Of a stretch of 42,004 bases of DNA, positions 1 to 8,921 are shown one piece after another. Origin of the DNA: CAZSMK01 sp964608095 (lineage in GTDB: Bacteria > Sumerlaeota > Sumerlaeia > MWCT01 > JAGHBZ01); contig CAZSMK010000144.1 of assembly GCA_964608095.1 (NCBI GenBank), positions 1 to 42,004 of the forward strand, in the 5' to 3' direction. The position numbers and the translations under genes were made by a program. The stretch's first letter is position 1, and every line of letters begins with the position of its first letter. The notes under the pieces were generated by a model. It did no database searches, was not told the origin of the DNA, and saw only the letters and a program-made list of their open reading frames with translations.

Positions 1-201
1 TAAATAAATTTTAATAGCCCTTGTCAAGCACAAAATTATTTGCGTTACATGATAAACTGATACTATGCATCTTATAATATAGTTCACTTCTCGCTCTTAA
101 ATTCATTTTACTGTTGATTTCTTTCACGAATTCCCTTAATCTTGTTATATTATTACTTAGCATTGTTTAGACAATCTCAAAAACGCAAAAGGATGTCATG
201 A

Positions 202-277
202 GCTGATGTAGCTCAGCTGGAAGAGCGGCTCACTCGTAATGAGCAGGTCGTCGGTTCGAATCCGACCATCAGCTCCA
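202..277 (+). tRNA. tRNA-Thr (anticodon CGT)
   Basis: The sequence folds as a full cloverleaf. The acceptor stem GCTGATG pairs with CATCAGC, the D arm is GCTC...GAGC, and the anticodon stem GCTCA/TGAGC holds the loop CTCGTAA. The T arm GTCGG/CCGAC carries TTCGAAT. The anticodon CGT reads ACG (Thr). Discriminator T and an encoded CCA (275-277) close the gene. It lies 11 bp upstream of hprK on the same strand and may share a transcript. It reads ACG only, so other Thr isoacceptors must be elsewhere. Confidence 0.97.
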
Positions 278-288
278 CGTTTCTCGTC

Positions 289-1308
289 ATGAACGTTCAA
301 AACATAACAATCGAAGAACTGCTTGCCGAACTTACCCAGCAGCTTGATTTGAAGATTAAATCGGGCACCTCCGGTCTTAACAATCTTATACACTCCGCTG
401 AACTCAATAGACCCGCCCTGGCTTTCGCAGGGTTCATGGATGTGTTCTCGCACGACAGAATCCAGATTCTCGGGCTTACTGAAATCTCCTATCTTAATAG
501 TCTCAATGCAGAAGAACGCACACAAAGGTTGGATAAGATCTTCTCGTATGAAATTCCTTGCTTTATTGTTACTACCGGTCAAAAGATTCCCATTGAACTC
601 CTTGAACTTTCAAATGTTCATCATATCCCTGTGCTCCATACTGAAATGCCTACTTCAAGATTTTTCGGCTTACTCAGTCATTTTCTTGAGAAAAAATTTG
701 CACCATCCTGTACAGTTCATGGAACACTTCTTGACGTATTTGGAATTGGCGTGTTGATTATCGGAAAAGCAGGTGTGGGAAAAAGCGAGAGTGCACTGGA
801 ACTTATTAAAGGTGGACATCGTCTGGTCGCCGATGACGTAGTGGTCCTCCGTCGCCTCGATAAAAATCTCCTCGTTGGCAGCAGCTCCGATCTCCTCAAA
901 CATCACATGGAAATAAGGGGCATCGGAATTATTAATGTGGAAGACCTGTTTGGCGTCGGTTCCGTGAGGGATGAAAAAAAGGTCTCCCTCATTATTCGTC
1001 TCAAACGGTGGGACGACAAGGAGGATTATGAACGTATCGGCATCGATCAGAAGTATTGCACCATTTATGATGTCAAAATACCTGAATATACGATTCCAGT
1101 CGAGCCCGGAAGAAACCTGAGCATCCTCATTCAGGTTGCAGCCCTATACCAGAGATTGAAAGACACCGGCAGGAATCCGGCAGAGAAATTCAATCAGAAA
1201 CTAATCGACATGATGCGACAAAAAGAAGTGAGCCCGGTCATTGAAACGCTTAAGTTTTCCGATGAAGAGGTTTCAGAGACCGCGGAACAGCGCAAGGATG
1301 TTAGGTAA
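289..1308 (+). CDS. hprK: HPr kinase/phosphorylase
   Basis: This is a bifunctional cytosolic enzyme that phosphorylates and dephosphorylates a serine of the phosphocarrier HPr. It couples carbon status to catabolite control or to a reduced, non-transporting PTS. The N-terminal domain covers about residues 1-135. The catalytic domain has a conserved VHG histidine at 144, a P-loop GKAGVGKS at 159-166, and an acidic pair ADD at 181-183. The family signature MEIRGIGIINVEDLFG starts at about 208. The 339-aa length is slightly above the usual 310-330. No ptsH, ptsI or sugar permease is present here, which fits the many non-Firmicute genomes where hprK acts apart from sugar transport. It directly follows tRNA-Thr. 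Family assignment is firm; the physiological role is open. Confidence 0.96.
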   Translation: MNVQNITIEELLAELTQQLDLKIKSGTSGLNNLIHSAELNRPALAFAGFMDVFSHDRIQILGLTEISYLNSLNAEERTQRLDKIFSYEIPCFIVTTGQKIPIELLELSNVHHIPVLHTEMPTSRFFGLLSHFLEKKFAPSCTVHGTLLDVFGIGVLIIGKAGVGKSESALELIKGGHRLVADDVVVLRRLDKNLLVGSSSDLLKHHMEIRGIGIINVEDLFGVGSVRDEKKVSLIIRLKRWDDKEDYERIGIDQKYCTIYDVKIPEYTIPVEPGRNLSILIQVAALYQRLKDTGRNPAEKFNQKLIDMMRQKEVSPVIETLKFSDEEVSETAEQRKDVR

Positions 1309-1380
1309 GTAATCACCGCCTTCACGCCTTTATTGAATTATGTGGAGACGAATCTGAGCCTTATCGAAAGCCAAACCGTA

Positions 1381-2853
1381 ATGAATAGTACACCTCATCT
1401 TCCCGAGCTTCTCTCGGAACAAGGATATCCGGGGAGGACTGCGGTATCTCTCCCGGACGACGATTTCCCGCGTGATTCTATCCCTGAAAAATGGCGTGCA
1501 GAACCTTCGCCTGACCTTCCTGAACTTACCAAACTCCAGGTAGTCCGTCATTATACGCTGCTTTCGCGGTTGAATATGTCCATAGATGAAAATTTATACC
1601 CCCTGGGCTCGTGTACCATGAAATTCAATCCACGCGTAAACGAATATATTGCCGGTCTGGAAGGATTTCGAGATCTTCATCCTGAAGTTGCAATCGAGCA
1701 TTGCCAGGGGCTTTTTCGCGTTCTCTTCGAACTCGAAGAGTCGCTGAAGATTCTGACCGGTCTTGATGGGATCACGTTACAGCCGGCGGCAGGCGCGCAT
1801 GGCGAGTTGACCGGTCTTCTGATCGCCGCCGCTTTCTTTCGCCACCGTAATCTTCGCAAAACAAAAATCCTGATACCGGATACCGCACACGGCACTAACC
1901 CCGCTTCTGCAGCCAGGACAGGGTTTCGTGTGGTTAAAATTGCTTCAAGCTCGCGCGGACTGGTTGATATCGATGCGCTCAAAAAGGCGGTCGATCACGA
2001 AACCGCCTGCTTGATGTTGACCAATCCCAACACCCTCGGCCTCTTTGAAGAAGATGTGCTACAGGTCTCTGATATCGTGCATAATGCCGGCGGTTTGGTC
2101 TATCTTGACGGCGCAAACTTCAACGCTTTTGTCGGGCTCGTTCGACCCGCGGATTTCGGTATCGACATTATGCACCTTAATCTCCATAAAACCTTTTCAA
2201 CGCCACATGGGACGGGTGGACCCGGTTCCGGTCCCGTTGCTGTTCGTGAAAACCTCGTCGACTTTCTTCCACTCCCACGAATTATACAACTGCAGGATGG
2301 CTCTTATGGTCTTGACACGCGGAATCCCCTTAGTATCGGGCGTATAAAATCGTTCCTGGGAAATATTCCACCCCTCATAAAAGCGTTAGCTTATATCAGA
2401 AGTATGGGAAGCAACGGGCTTGCACATGGTAGCCGCACCGCAGTCTTGAATGCAAACTATCTGCTCGCCAAAATACAGGATGTTTTCTCCGTTCCTTACG
2501 GTAACAGGTGTATGCATGAATTTGTGTCAACCGTTCGGGACTATAAAGACAACGGGGTACGCGCACTTGACGTTGCCAAAAGCCTTCTGGATTACGGTTT
2601 TCATCCGCCTACGGTCTATTTTCCACTGATTGTTGAGGAGGCGTTGATGTTTGAGCCTACCGAAACGGAAAGCCGCGAAACCCTGGACCAATTTGCTGCG
2701 GCGTTACACCGGATCGCTGAAACGGCAAAGGAAGCGCCTGAAAAGGTCCGCGAATCTCCTCAAAAGACACCCGTTAAAAGACTCGACGAATATAAAGCTG
2801 CTCGATTCCCTGTCCTTTCATGGCAAAAGAAGGATTCCGTCCCTGACAGTTAA
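1381..2853 (+). CDS. gcvPB: Glycine dehydrogenase (decarboxylating) subunit 2, P-protein beta chain
   Basis: This is the PLP-bearing half of the split P-protein of the glycine cleavage system, which decarboxylates glycine and passes the aminomethyl group to the lipoyl arm of GcvH. Family blocks visible are YPLGSCTMKFNP, the AAGAHGELTG region, DTAHGTNPASA and HLNLHKTF, whose Lys (270 with this start) should form the PLP aldimine. Length and order fit GcvPB. The frame also allows a TTG start at 1333, but family homology begins near LLSEQGYPGR, so the ATG at 1381 is preferred; neither has a strong ribosome site. It follows hprK. The expected partners gcvT, gcvH and gcvPA are not in the window, so the complex must be completed from another locus. 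Confidence 0.93.
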   Translation: MNSTPHLPELLSEQGYPGRTAVSLPDDDFPRDSIPEKWRAEPSPDLPELTKLQVVRHYTLLSRLNMSIDENLYPLGSCTMKFNPRVNEYIAGLEGFRDLHPEVAIEHCQGLFRVLFELEESLKILTGLDGITLQPAAGAHGELTGLLIAAAFFRHRNLRKTKILIPDTAHGTNPASAARTGFRVVKIASSSRGLVDIDALKKAVDHETACLMLTNPNTLGLFEEDVLQVSDIVHNAGGLVYLDGANFNAFVGLVRPADFGIDIMHLNLHKTFSTPHGTGGPGSGPVAVRENLVDFLPLPRIIQLQDGSYGLDTRNPLSIGRIKSFLGNIPPLIKALAYIRSMGSNGLAHGSRTAVLNANYLLAKIQDVFSVPYGNRCMHEFVSTVRDYKDNGVRALDVAKSLLDYGFHPPTVYFPLIVEEALMFEPTETESRETLDQFAAALHRIAETAKEAPEKVRESPQKTPVKRLDEYKAARFPVLSWQKKDSVPDS

Positions 2854-3058
2854 CCGGAGTCCCCGCTCACCACTCAGGCAAAAAGAAACCTAAAAAGGCA
2901 TTGCTTCGGGAAGTCTTCTGAGTTACTTCTCTCCTGCCAGTCCCCGGTGTCCTCAGGCTACCCTTGGGTTATCAAAGCGCTGCTGTTCTCCGTGTACCCG
3001 GCGTCCCTGCTGTCCCTGCAGTCACTTGAGTCCTTGTCGTTCCGCGCGCTAAAACGGG
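2854..3058. other. Convergent intergenic region with word-like low-complexity DNA
   Basis: This gap separates gcvPB (+) from the GT2 gene (-). No ORF or clear terminator hairpin was found. From about 2988 to 3045 it consists of short recurring words (CCCGGCGTCCCTG, TGTCCCTGCAGTCAC, TTGAGTCCTTGTCG). On the complementary strand these read AAGGACTCAA, GTGACTG and GGAACGA. The same vocabulary recurs upstream of the pilin operon at 14205-14255. Confidence 0.5.
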
Positions 3059-3063
3059 AAAAT

Positions 3064-3076
3064 GAGGTCTGACCCC
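3064..3076. repeat. REP-like palindrome GAGGTCTGACCCC
   Basis: The motif contains the near-palindrome GGTC-T-GACC (3066-3074), embedded in AAAATGAGGTCTGACCCCAA, and sits 3 bp before the stop codon of the GT2 gene (-). From memory, similar TGAGGTCTGACCCC blocks occur in the extragenic repeats associated with REP-type Y1 transposases in many genomes. I could not confirm this by search, and only one copy was noticed in this window. Confidence 0.35.
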
Positions 3077-3079
3077 AAA

Positions 3080-3811
3080 TTAGAGGCGGGTTTTTATGGT
3101 GTAGCGGATGGTGTTTTTCTGAAGCCATCGGACAGCGAAAAGATCAGCGGTCGCCTTGAATACACGATTGAGCATGCCGTATTTCGCCTTTCCAAACCTG
3201 CGTTCCCGATGGTTCACGGGAACCTCTTCTACCTTGTATCCCTTCATGCGGAACAGCGTGGTCATGAACCGGTGCATGCCGTTGAATTTGTGGATACGGT
3301 CAAAAGATTGGCGTCGAAACACACGAATCCCACAGGCGGAATCACGCACATTGTCACCCGTAATCTTGTTGCGCACAAAATTGGCGAAGCGCGATTGGAC
3401 ACGGCGAAAGACGTTATCCCGCCGCTTTGTCCGTACACCGGTGACCATATCAATCGACCTATCACTCAGAATCTGGAGCATGCGAGGAAAATCAGCGGGG
3501 TCGTTCTGTAAATCGCCGTCGAGAGTGGCTACGAGTTCACCCCTCGCCGATTCAATGCCAGCAACCAATGCTGCTGATTGACCGAAGTTGCGTGCGAACT
3601 GAATTGCTCGAAGCCTCGGGACCTCCTGCCTGAGTTGCTCTAATTTTTCAAAACTGCCATCCGTCGAGCCATCATCTACGTAAATGATTTCATAACCATA
3701 TTCTTGCGAGTCCATGGTCGCTACAATCTCTCTGACAAGCGGCTCTATGTTGTCTCGCTCGTTCTTGATAGCTATGACCAAAGAAATGTATGTAGAGTGT
3801 GCGTTTTCCAT
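3080..3811 (-). CDS. Glycosyltransferase family 2 (DPM1/GtrB-like)
   Basis: A GT-A fold inverting glycosyltransferase that probably moves a sugar from a nucleotide donor to a polyprenyl phosphate at the inner face of the membrane. Visible motifs are the nucleotide-binding VDDGSTDGS (45-53), the FARNFGQSAAL block (72-82) that marks dolichyl-phosphate mannose synthase and GtrB relatives, and a metal-binding DGD at 98-100. The RRFGKAKYG segment follows near the C-terminus. At 243 aa it ends at VRWLQKNTIRYTIK, where longer GtrB-type proteins continue into two membrane helices, so this is the soluble DPM1-like form. Its stop codon abuts the REP-like motif. It is the last gene of a long minus-strand block. 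The acceptor and donor cannot be read from sequence. Confidence 0.9.
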   Translation of the reverse strand: MENAHSTYISLVIAIKNERDNIEPLVREIVATMDSQEYGYEIIYVDDGSTDGSFEKLEQLRQEVPRLRAIQFARNFGQSAALVAGIESARGELVATLDGDLQNDPADFPRMLQILSDRSIDMVTGVRTKRRDNVFRRVQSRFANFVRNKITGDNVRDSACGIRVFRRQSFDRIHKFNGMHRFMTTLFRMKGYKVEEVPVNHRERRFGKAKYGMLNRVFKATADLFAVRWLQKNTIRYTIKTRL

Positions 3812-3858
3812 TTAAACTATCATGACACGATTTATCCATCATTCTTTCCGGTATTTCT

Positions 3859-5481
3859 TCAGATGTCACCAAAAACTTTAGAGCCGTTGAAAAATCCGGC
3901 AATGGCCTTGATAGCATCGATTTTTTCAGTTGGTATGGTAAAGGGATCGTGAGAGAGAAGGATGAAATCGGCGAGATTGTCGGGCTTCAGAGCGCCGGTT
4001 CTATCAAACTCAGAGACCTTCGACGCCTCGCTGATATATGAATGAAGCGCGTGCTGGAGTGATATTTTTTCTTCGGGATACCAGCCGCCGGGGGGTTCAT
4101 AGTTCGTATCCTGCCGATTCACTGCAGCGAAAATCGCCTTCCATGGCTCAGGCGATTCGACCGGGGCATCGGAACCGAAGATCATGGGCGAGCCTGTTTT
4201 GAGCACAGACGCAAAGGCATAAGCGAACCGCCCGCGCTCTCCCCAGAGGTCGTCTACCGCGCGCCAGTCCCCCGCAAGGTGTTTTGGCTGCATCGAGATG
4301 ACGGGTTGTAGCTTCGATGTCGCTTCAATGATATCGTGATTTAAAAGTTGGTAATGCTCGATTCGGTTCTTAATAGGGCGTAATCCGTCAGCGCCGAGCT
4401 TTTCTTGCACCTTCCTAAAAACTTCCAGAATAAAGGAAACCGCACGATCGCCAATAGCGTGCACCGACGCCCTCAAGCCTCTCCTATTCGCCTCATAGAC
4501 AAGGTTCACATAGCGATCGAACTCGGCGACAGCGATGCCGTAATTGTTGGGTTCTCCTTCAAAAGGATCAAACATCCATGCCGTTCTTCCACCGAGTGAA
4601 CCGTCAACGAACAATTTAATGCCTTCGATGGATATGCGAGAGTTGAGAGCGGGATCAGGATTGATCTCCTTCGCAGTCTTCTCGATCCTGTCGATATCTT
4701 CTGTGGGCAAAAAGCGAACTGCACGAAGCGGCAGATCAGGTGTGTACCTGAGCGCTTCGAGCAGCAGCTCGAGGCTGTCAAACCCGTCAAGATCGTGAAC
4801 ACAAAAAATCCCGAATCTGTTTAACATATCTACTGTCTGATCAAAAAGAGCAAGTTTCTGTTCGAGCGATAAGGTTGGGATAACATCGAGAACAAGATAT
4901 TCTGCATCTTCCTTGATGATACCGGAAAGAGAGCCGTCAGGAAAGTACGCGATCTGCTCGCCCCATTTTTCGAGTTCCTGTCGTGAAGCGGAGTTTAACC
5001 CGGAAACCTCGAGTGCACGTGAGTTCACCCACATGAGATGACAGCATTTGCTGAGTAACATCACAGGATTGCGAGGAAATTCGCGGTCGAGGGAGTTACG
5101 TGAGGGTAGCCGGGGCGGTGTCCAATCGTTGAACGACCACCCAAATCCCTGAATCCACGCATCGGGCGGCACCCCTCTCCCTTCTACCCACTTCTTGAGA
5201 ATGGCAACGGCATCGGATTCGCTTTTCGACTCCGTGAGGTCTGCTGATGCAAACGTTTCTGACAGCGACAGCAAGTGAAGGTGCGAATCGGTGAACGACG
5301 GAAGAACCGTTGCTCCCTGCAGATCGACCACGTTATCAGCGCGCCCGGGTTGTACTGGTTCGGGATATAAGTCCGTAACCTTGCCTTCATTTATGCGGAA
5401 TCCCCATGCACGAGGAATCTTTATATCAAAGGTGTACGTGTTTGCATTGATAAATAAAGTCGTGTTCATTGTTATATCCAT
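3859..5481 (-). CDS. YtcJ-like metal-dependent amidohydrolase
   Basis: An amidohydrolase-superfamily enzyme of the YtcJ/AmdHD3 branch (540 aa, normal length). The metal-binding HLH lies at 67-69 in FTDSHLHL. A lysine/acidic segment GIKLFVDGSLGG lies at 287-298, HAIGD at 341-345, IEHYQ at 374-378 and GSDAPV at 436-441. The C-terminal beta part (TGALKPDNLADFILL) returns to the small sandwich domain, as in the family. Members hydrolyse amides or related C-N bonds and substrates are mostly unknown, so none is assigned. The ATG at 5481 overlaps the stop of the glycosidase by 10 bp; a second in-frame ATG at 5469 would remove the overlap. The overlap implies co-translation. Confidence 0.9.
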   Translation of the reverse strand: MDITMNTTLFINANTYTFDIKIPRAWGFRINEGKVTDLYPEPVQPGRADNVVDLQGATVLPSFTDSHLHLLSLSETFASADLTESKSESDAVAILKKWVEGRGVPPDAWIQGFGWSFNDWTPPRLPSRNSLDREFPRNPVMLLSKCCHLMWVNSRALEVSGLNSASRQELEKWGEQIAYFPDGSLSGIIKEDAEYLVLDVIPTLSLEQKLALFDQTVDMLNRFGIFCVHDLDGFDSLELLLEALRYTPDLPLRAVRFLPTEDIDRIEKTAKEINPDPALNSRISIEGIKLFVDGSLGGRTAWMFDPFEGEPNNYGIAVAEFDRYVNLVYEANRRGLRASVHAIGDRAVSFILEVFRKVQEKLGADGLRPIKNRIEHYQLLNHDIIEATSKLQPVISMQPKHLAGDWRAVDDLWGERGRFAYAFASVLKTGSPMIFGSDAPVESPEPWKAIFAAVNRQDTNYEPPGGWYPEEKISLQHALHSYISEASKVSEFDRTGALKPDNLADFILLSHDPFTIPTEKIDAIKAIAGFFNGSKVFGDI

Positions 5482-6716
5482 TCTCCGAAAAGATTTACCT
5501 GTTTTTGAGTAACTGTATGAAACGCAAAACAGTACATGGCGGCAGACCAGAGTTGTCGTGGAGCGCCCATAGGTTTGCCGCTGAGTTTATGGAGCCACTC
5601 GTTAAACTCCCATTCATGCGCCTTGCCGAGTTTGCATGCCTGCGCCAAGCGTTCAAGGTGGTGTTCAGCCTCGCTTTTTCTTCCGCATTTCATAAGCGCG
5701 GCGACATAAAAGCCACCGACAAAGGGCCAAATCCCACCGTTATGATACTGGTTCGGCATGTTCAGATGTGCCTTGGCGAACCATTTCGACCAGCGGGGAT
5801 CAGCGGATTGAACCGGAACGTCAAGAACGGAAATGGGGTAAGGATTCGCTGCACCGCACTGGTCGATATAGTCGAGAATCTTCGTCTCCTGCTCCTTGTT
5901 GGATACGCCGAAAAGAATTGCCAGAAGATTTCCTACCATGTCGCATTCGAGCCCAAAGTCGCTTAGAGCAACATAAGGCAAGTAAAAGGGATAATTTTGA
6001 AGGTTGCCCGTGATGATGTTGTAGATTTCGCCGATCTGTGCTTGCTGGAACGAACCTGCCTTATCCCGCGCGAGTATCTCCTGCCAGTTTTTGAGTGATA
6101 CCCAATAAAATAGGTTGAGTGCATCGCGGGTCTTCGCCGAAGATACAGGAGCAGAAAAAGAAATTTCCTGTTTGAGTGACTCGATGCATTTTTGCGCGGC
6201 AAAGTAAAGGACATCGTCGTAGAGGACATGATTACGATAAAACCAGAGGTCGCGCCAGTCGCTGTTCTCGGGAACCTCGAGAAGATGGTCTTCGTTTGAA
6301 TCCTGACAGCGAAGCCACCTCGCCGCCGCATCTATTGCGGGTGCGAAATCCTCCACCACTCCTTTATCAATCTTTCCAAGCGACCATAAATAGCGGATAG
6401 TCAGGATGAACCACATCGCCGCATCAATGCCGCTGCAGTTCCCCACGCCGAACATCACATAGGGTTTGTCGGCAACGGATACGGAGATGGGAATGGCGCC
6501 GGATTCGGACTGATATTTCCGTAAGGTCTGAAGGCTCGTGAGAATGGCTTGAACAATGTCATCATCGTCGAGCAATGCGGCGCCGAACGTAGAAATACCA
6601 AGGTCTCGAGCCCACACCTGTCGGTATCCGACAGAAGATGCCATCAAGCCGAACGGCGATACGTTATCCCGTATGATATCCCCTGCCTTGTGATATGCTG
6701 TATCGATAATGTCCAT
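5472..6716 (-). CDS. GH100-like (alpha/alpha)6-barrel glycosidase (neutral invertase / debranching-type)
   Basis: A cytosolic-type protein of 414 aa with no signal peptide. YRQVWARDLG (31-40), a WRDL motif near 154, MPNQYHNGGIWPF (320-332) and EFNEW (370-374) followed by GAPRQLWSAAMY (384-395) match the catalytic core of alkaline/neutral invertases (GH100) and relatives named amylo-alpha-1,6-glucosidase. Asp38 and Glu370 are the likely catalytic acids by analogy. Whether it splits sucrose, a compatible solute or an alpha-glucan cannot be told from sequence. A GGGGA ribosome site precedes the ATG at 6716. It lies 87 bp after bshC and overlaps the amidohydrolase start, so the two are probably one unit. 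Confidence 0.8.
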   Translation of the reverse strand: MDIIDTAYHKAGDIIRDNVSPFGLMASSVGYRQVWARDLGISTFGAALLDDDDIVQAILTSLQTLRKYQSESGAIPISVSVADKPYVMFGVGNCSGIDAAMWFILTIRYLWSLGKIDKGVVEDFAPAIDAAARWLRCQDSNEDHLLEVPENSDWRDLWFYRNHVLYDDVLYFAAQKCIESLKQEISFSAPVSSAKTRDALNLFYWVSLKNWQEILARDKAGSFQQAQIGEIYNIITGNLQNYPFYLPYVALSDFGLECDMVGNLLAILFGVSNKEQETKILDYIDQCGAANPYPISVLDVPVQSADPRWSKWFAKAHLNMPNQYHNGGIWPFVGGFYVAALMKCGRKSEAEHHLERLAQACKLGKAHEWEFNEWLHKLSGKPMGAPRQLWSAAMYCFAFHTVTQKQVNLFGEWI

Positions 6717-6803
6717 AAATCCCCATCTTTTTGTTTGGGATACTTAATACACGGTAATGCGTCGGTTCTGCTCTATTCAAGCAAAAGTATTAAGAATGAG
6801 TAT

Positions 6804-8456
6804 TCATGTTTTGCCTTGCAGGTGAATGATCCGAGAAAATTGAAAAGGATCGAATGACTCCTGGAGTTGTTCCATAAATCCATTGCCGAATTTCAACATG
6901 AAGGGGAAAAAAGGAGAGAAAACCCGCTCCTGTGGTTGTTCGTTCGGAAATAAAGAACTGTTCAACTTCTCGATATGCTTAGTGATCAACTCGCTTCGTT
7001 CGAGATTGTACGCATTATAACGTTCACGAAGTTTATCAAAGCCGATTTCAACTCCGCTTATAAGCTTATATATGCTGTTTTTAACGCCGGTGTCGCGAAC
7101 GTGTTCAAGTTCGCCGGATAGATGCTGAAGCTCCTGCATAACGTCTTTAAAGACAGCATCTATAGCGGTTTCAGTACCCGATTCAGGAAGGTTATTGCGT
7201 ACGAGCGGCGCGACATCCGCCATCTCTTCTTCCATCAACGACGACGGCTCGATCTTATAGTTATCGAGCAGTCGCTTAATCCGTGGTTCGATAAGAAGAA
7301 TATGAACGCGAGGGAATATAATAGGCATAAAGATGGAAAAATGCGTGTAGACGTTCTTTAATTGGGCAAAATAGTTGATTTCACCCGGACCGCCGACATA
7401 CGCGACCGTAGGAAAAATCGCATCCTGAACAAGAGGTCGGCTCAGGACGTTGAGGCTTATCCGCTGCGGCTCGGATTGAATATACGAAATCAAGTCGTCC
7501 GGGTTCATGGTGTTGATCGACTCGCCAGTATCCGCAGACGAAAGGTGAAAGTGTCCGTCAGTGAAATCAATCCGCGCTCTGAGTGCAGGTGAGGATGCCC
7601 CACTCGGGTATTCGAGGACAAAAAAGTTAACCTGACCGGGCTTACGATAGAGCGTGGGCTTGAATCCGGCTTGTTTTATCATCTCGGCAGCCTCCATTAT
7701 AATCCGCGATGATTCACCCGGCTGTTCAAGTTCGTTCAAGACAACTGAAAGAGAGAGGCGACGAAGTTCCGGAAGATGCGGTGGAACAAAGATAAGCCCG
7801 CGGTCGCTCAGGAGGCGATTCATAATCCTGACAAAATGCTCCTCAAAATTACTCGAATTCTCAACACACTCTTCAAGCAAACTCAAAATGTCGCTTTTGA
7901 AGTCTGTCGTGGGCGTGGTCTCCCTGATTTGACTTAATATATCATCGAAACGTTCCCGCAGAATGGGTATTTGAAACAAAGGACAGCCGGGCCGATAATG
8001 CGAAGGTGTATAAGATGCGCGGTTGATTTCATCCCTTGACGAAAGCCACGAGAAATGCCTGACCTCTTCAAAGTCGTGGTCATCTGATGCGATCCAGAAA
8101 ATCGGCACGGCGTTAATTTTGAATCGTTCCGAAAGATTTTCCGCAAGAGCGACAGCGGTCAGAGCCTTGTAAAGATTATACAGGGGACCGCCAAGTAAGC
8201 CCGGTTGTTGTCCCGTAACGACACATACAGTATCAGGTTTCTTAAACCGCTGGATATTGTGAATTACATTATCCCGTGCGCCGCATCTTTTATTATAGTC
8301 AATAAGTTGCGCTACCAAAAGGGATGAGACAGCGGATGTTCTCGGGAACTCAAGACGACCGGCAATTACTTCTTCCCATTGGTCGGGAGAAAAAGCGAAC
8401 AGCTCTCTGATACGTGCATCGCCATGAAGATATGCGTCAGAAATTGAGCGTGTCAT
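6804..8456 (-). CDS. bshC: Putative cysteine ligase BshC (bacillithiol biosynthesis)
   Basis: This enzyme adds cysteine to glucosaminyl-malate in the last step of bacillithiol synthesis, giving the cell a low-molecular-weight thiol in place of glutathione. Motifs include VVTGQQPGLLGGPLYNLYK (79-97) and FWIASDDHDFEEV (120-132), both diagnostic of BshC. A helical coiled-coil region covers roughly 440-500 and a conserved FSPFFPFMLKFG segment lies near the end. The 550-aa length is typical. The start ATG overlaps the stop of the 145-aa upstream gene by 4 bp, implying translational coupling. No bshA or bshB is in the window. The assignment is firm; presence of bacillithiol in this organism is inferred. 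Confidence 0.95.
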   Translation of the reverse strand: MTRSISDAYLHGDARIRELFAFSPDQWEEVIAGRLEFPRTSAVSSLLVAQLIDYNKRCGARDNVIHNIQRFKKPDTVCVVTGQQPGLLGGPLYNLYKALTAVALAENLSERFKINAVPIFWIASDDHDFEEVRHFSWLSSRDEINRASYTPSHYRPGCPLFQIPILRERFDDILSQIRETTPTTDFKSDILSLLEECVENSSNFEEHFVRIMNRLLSDRGLIFVPPHLPELRRLSLSVVLNELEQPGESSRIIMEAAEMIKQAGFKPTLYRKPGQVNFFVLEYPSGASSPALRARIDFTDGHFHLSSADTGESINTMNPDDLISYIQSEPQRISLNVLSRPLVQDAIFPTVAYVGGPGEINYFAQLKNVYTHFSIFMPIIFPRVHILLIEPRIKRLLDNYKIEPSSLMEEEMADVAPLVRNNLPESGTETAIDAVFKDVMQELQHLSGELEHVRDTGVKNSIYKLISGVEIGFDKLRERYNAYNLERSELITKHIEKLNSSLFPNEQPQERVFSPFFPFMLKFGNGFMEQLQESFDPFQFSRIIHLQGKT

Positions 8457-8890
8457 TCCGTTGAACTCTTGTTATCCTCGAGTTTCTTTTCCAACTCTTT
8501 TTGGCGTTGTTCAAGATGTTCAATCCGTTCTTTCATAGAGATGAGAGTTTGCGTGACATGGGAGTTGAAGTTAGATTGTTGCGCAAAAAGAGCGTCGGTA
8601 TATTTACGCGTCCAATACCTGGAGATCTTTTTAATTGAAACAATGAACGTACCGAGGAACTTGCGATGAGAATGAATCGGCGCTCCTTCGAGAGGAAGTT
8701 CAGCCATGTTGTCGAGGGCATTCAGCGCCTTGGTTACATCGTTTTTCACGTTTCTGACCATTGAATAAGGCAACACCTCGGGAAATTTCGGGGGAACGGA
8801 CGAATATTCGCCGCTCTCTATTTTGTCTTTAACCTCGTTGCGGATTTTTTTCATCAGATCTTCTGTCGATATTTCTTTCTCTTCTTCCAT
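8453..8890 (-). CDS. Conserved coiled-coil protein of unknown function
   Basis: A 145-aa soluble protein with a highly charged N-terminus. The middle block includes NVKNDVTKALNALDNMAE (48-65) and PIHSHRKFLGTFIVSIKKI, and a strongly predicted coiled coil covers about 113-140 (heptads of E, L, K and Q). The middle part resembles, from memory, N-terminal segments found next to methyltransferase or glycosyltransferase domains in bacterial surface-glycan loci, but no catalytic domain follows. It lies 31 bp after yhaM and overlaps bshC by 4 bp (ATGA), so the three form one operon. No function is proposed. Confidence 0.75.
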   Translation of the reverse strand: MEEEKEISTEDLMKKIRNEVKDKIESGEYSSVPPKFPEVLPYSMVRNVKNDVTKALNALDNMAELPLEGAPIHSHRKFLGTFIVSIKKISRYWTRKYTDALFAQQSNFNSHVTQTLISMKERIEHLEQRQKELEKKLEDNKSSTE

Positions 8891-8921
8891 ACATTTCGCT
8901 CGTTTCCGCGTAAAGGCGCAG

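Noticed and set aside
196..582. Minus-strand 128-aa frame containing GADGRIRTDDLL
   Set aside because: It is the antisense of tRNA-Thr and of hprK; this peptide is a familiar false ORF made by tRNA complements.
3062..3511. Plus-strand 149-aa frame
   Set aside because: It lies entirely opposite the well-supported GT2 gene and shows no family motif.
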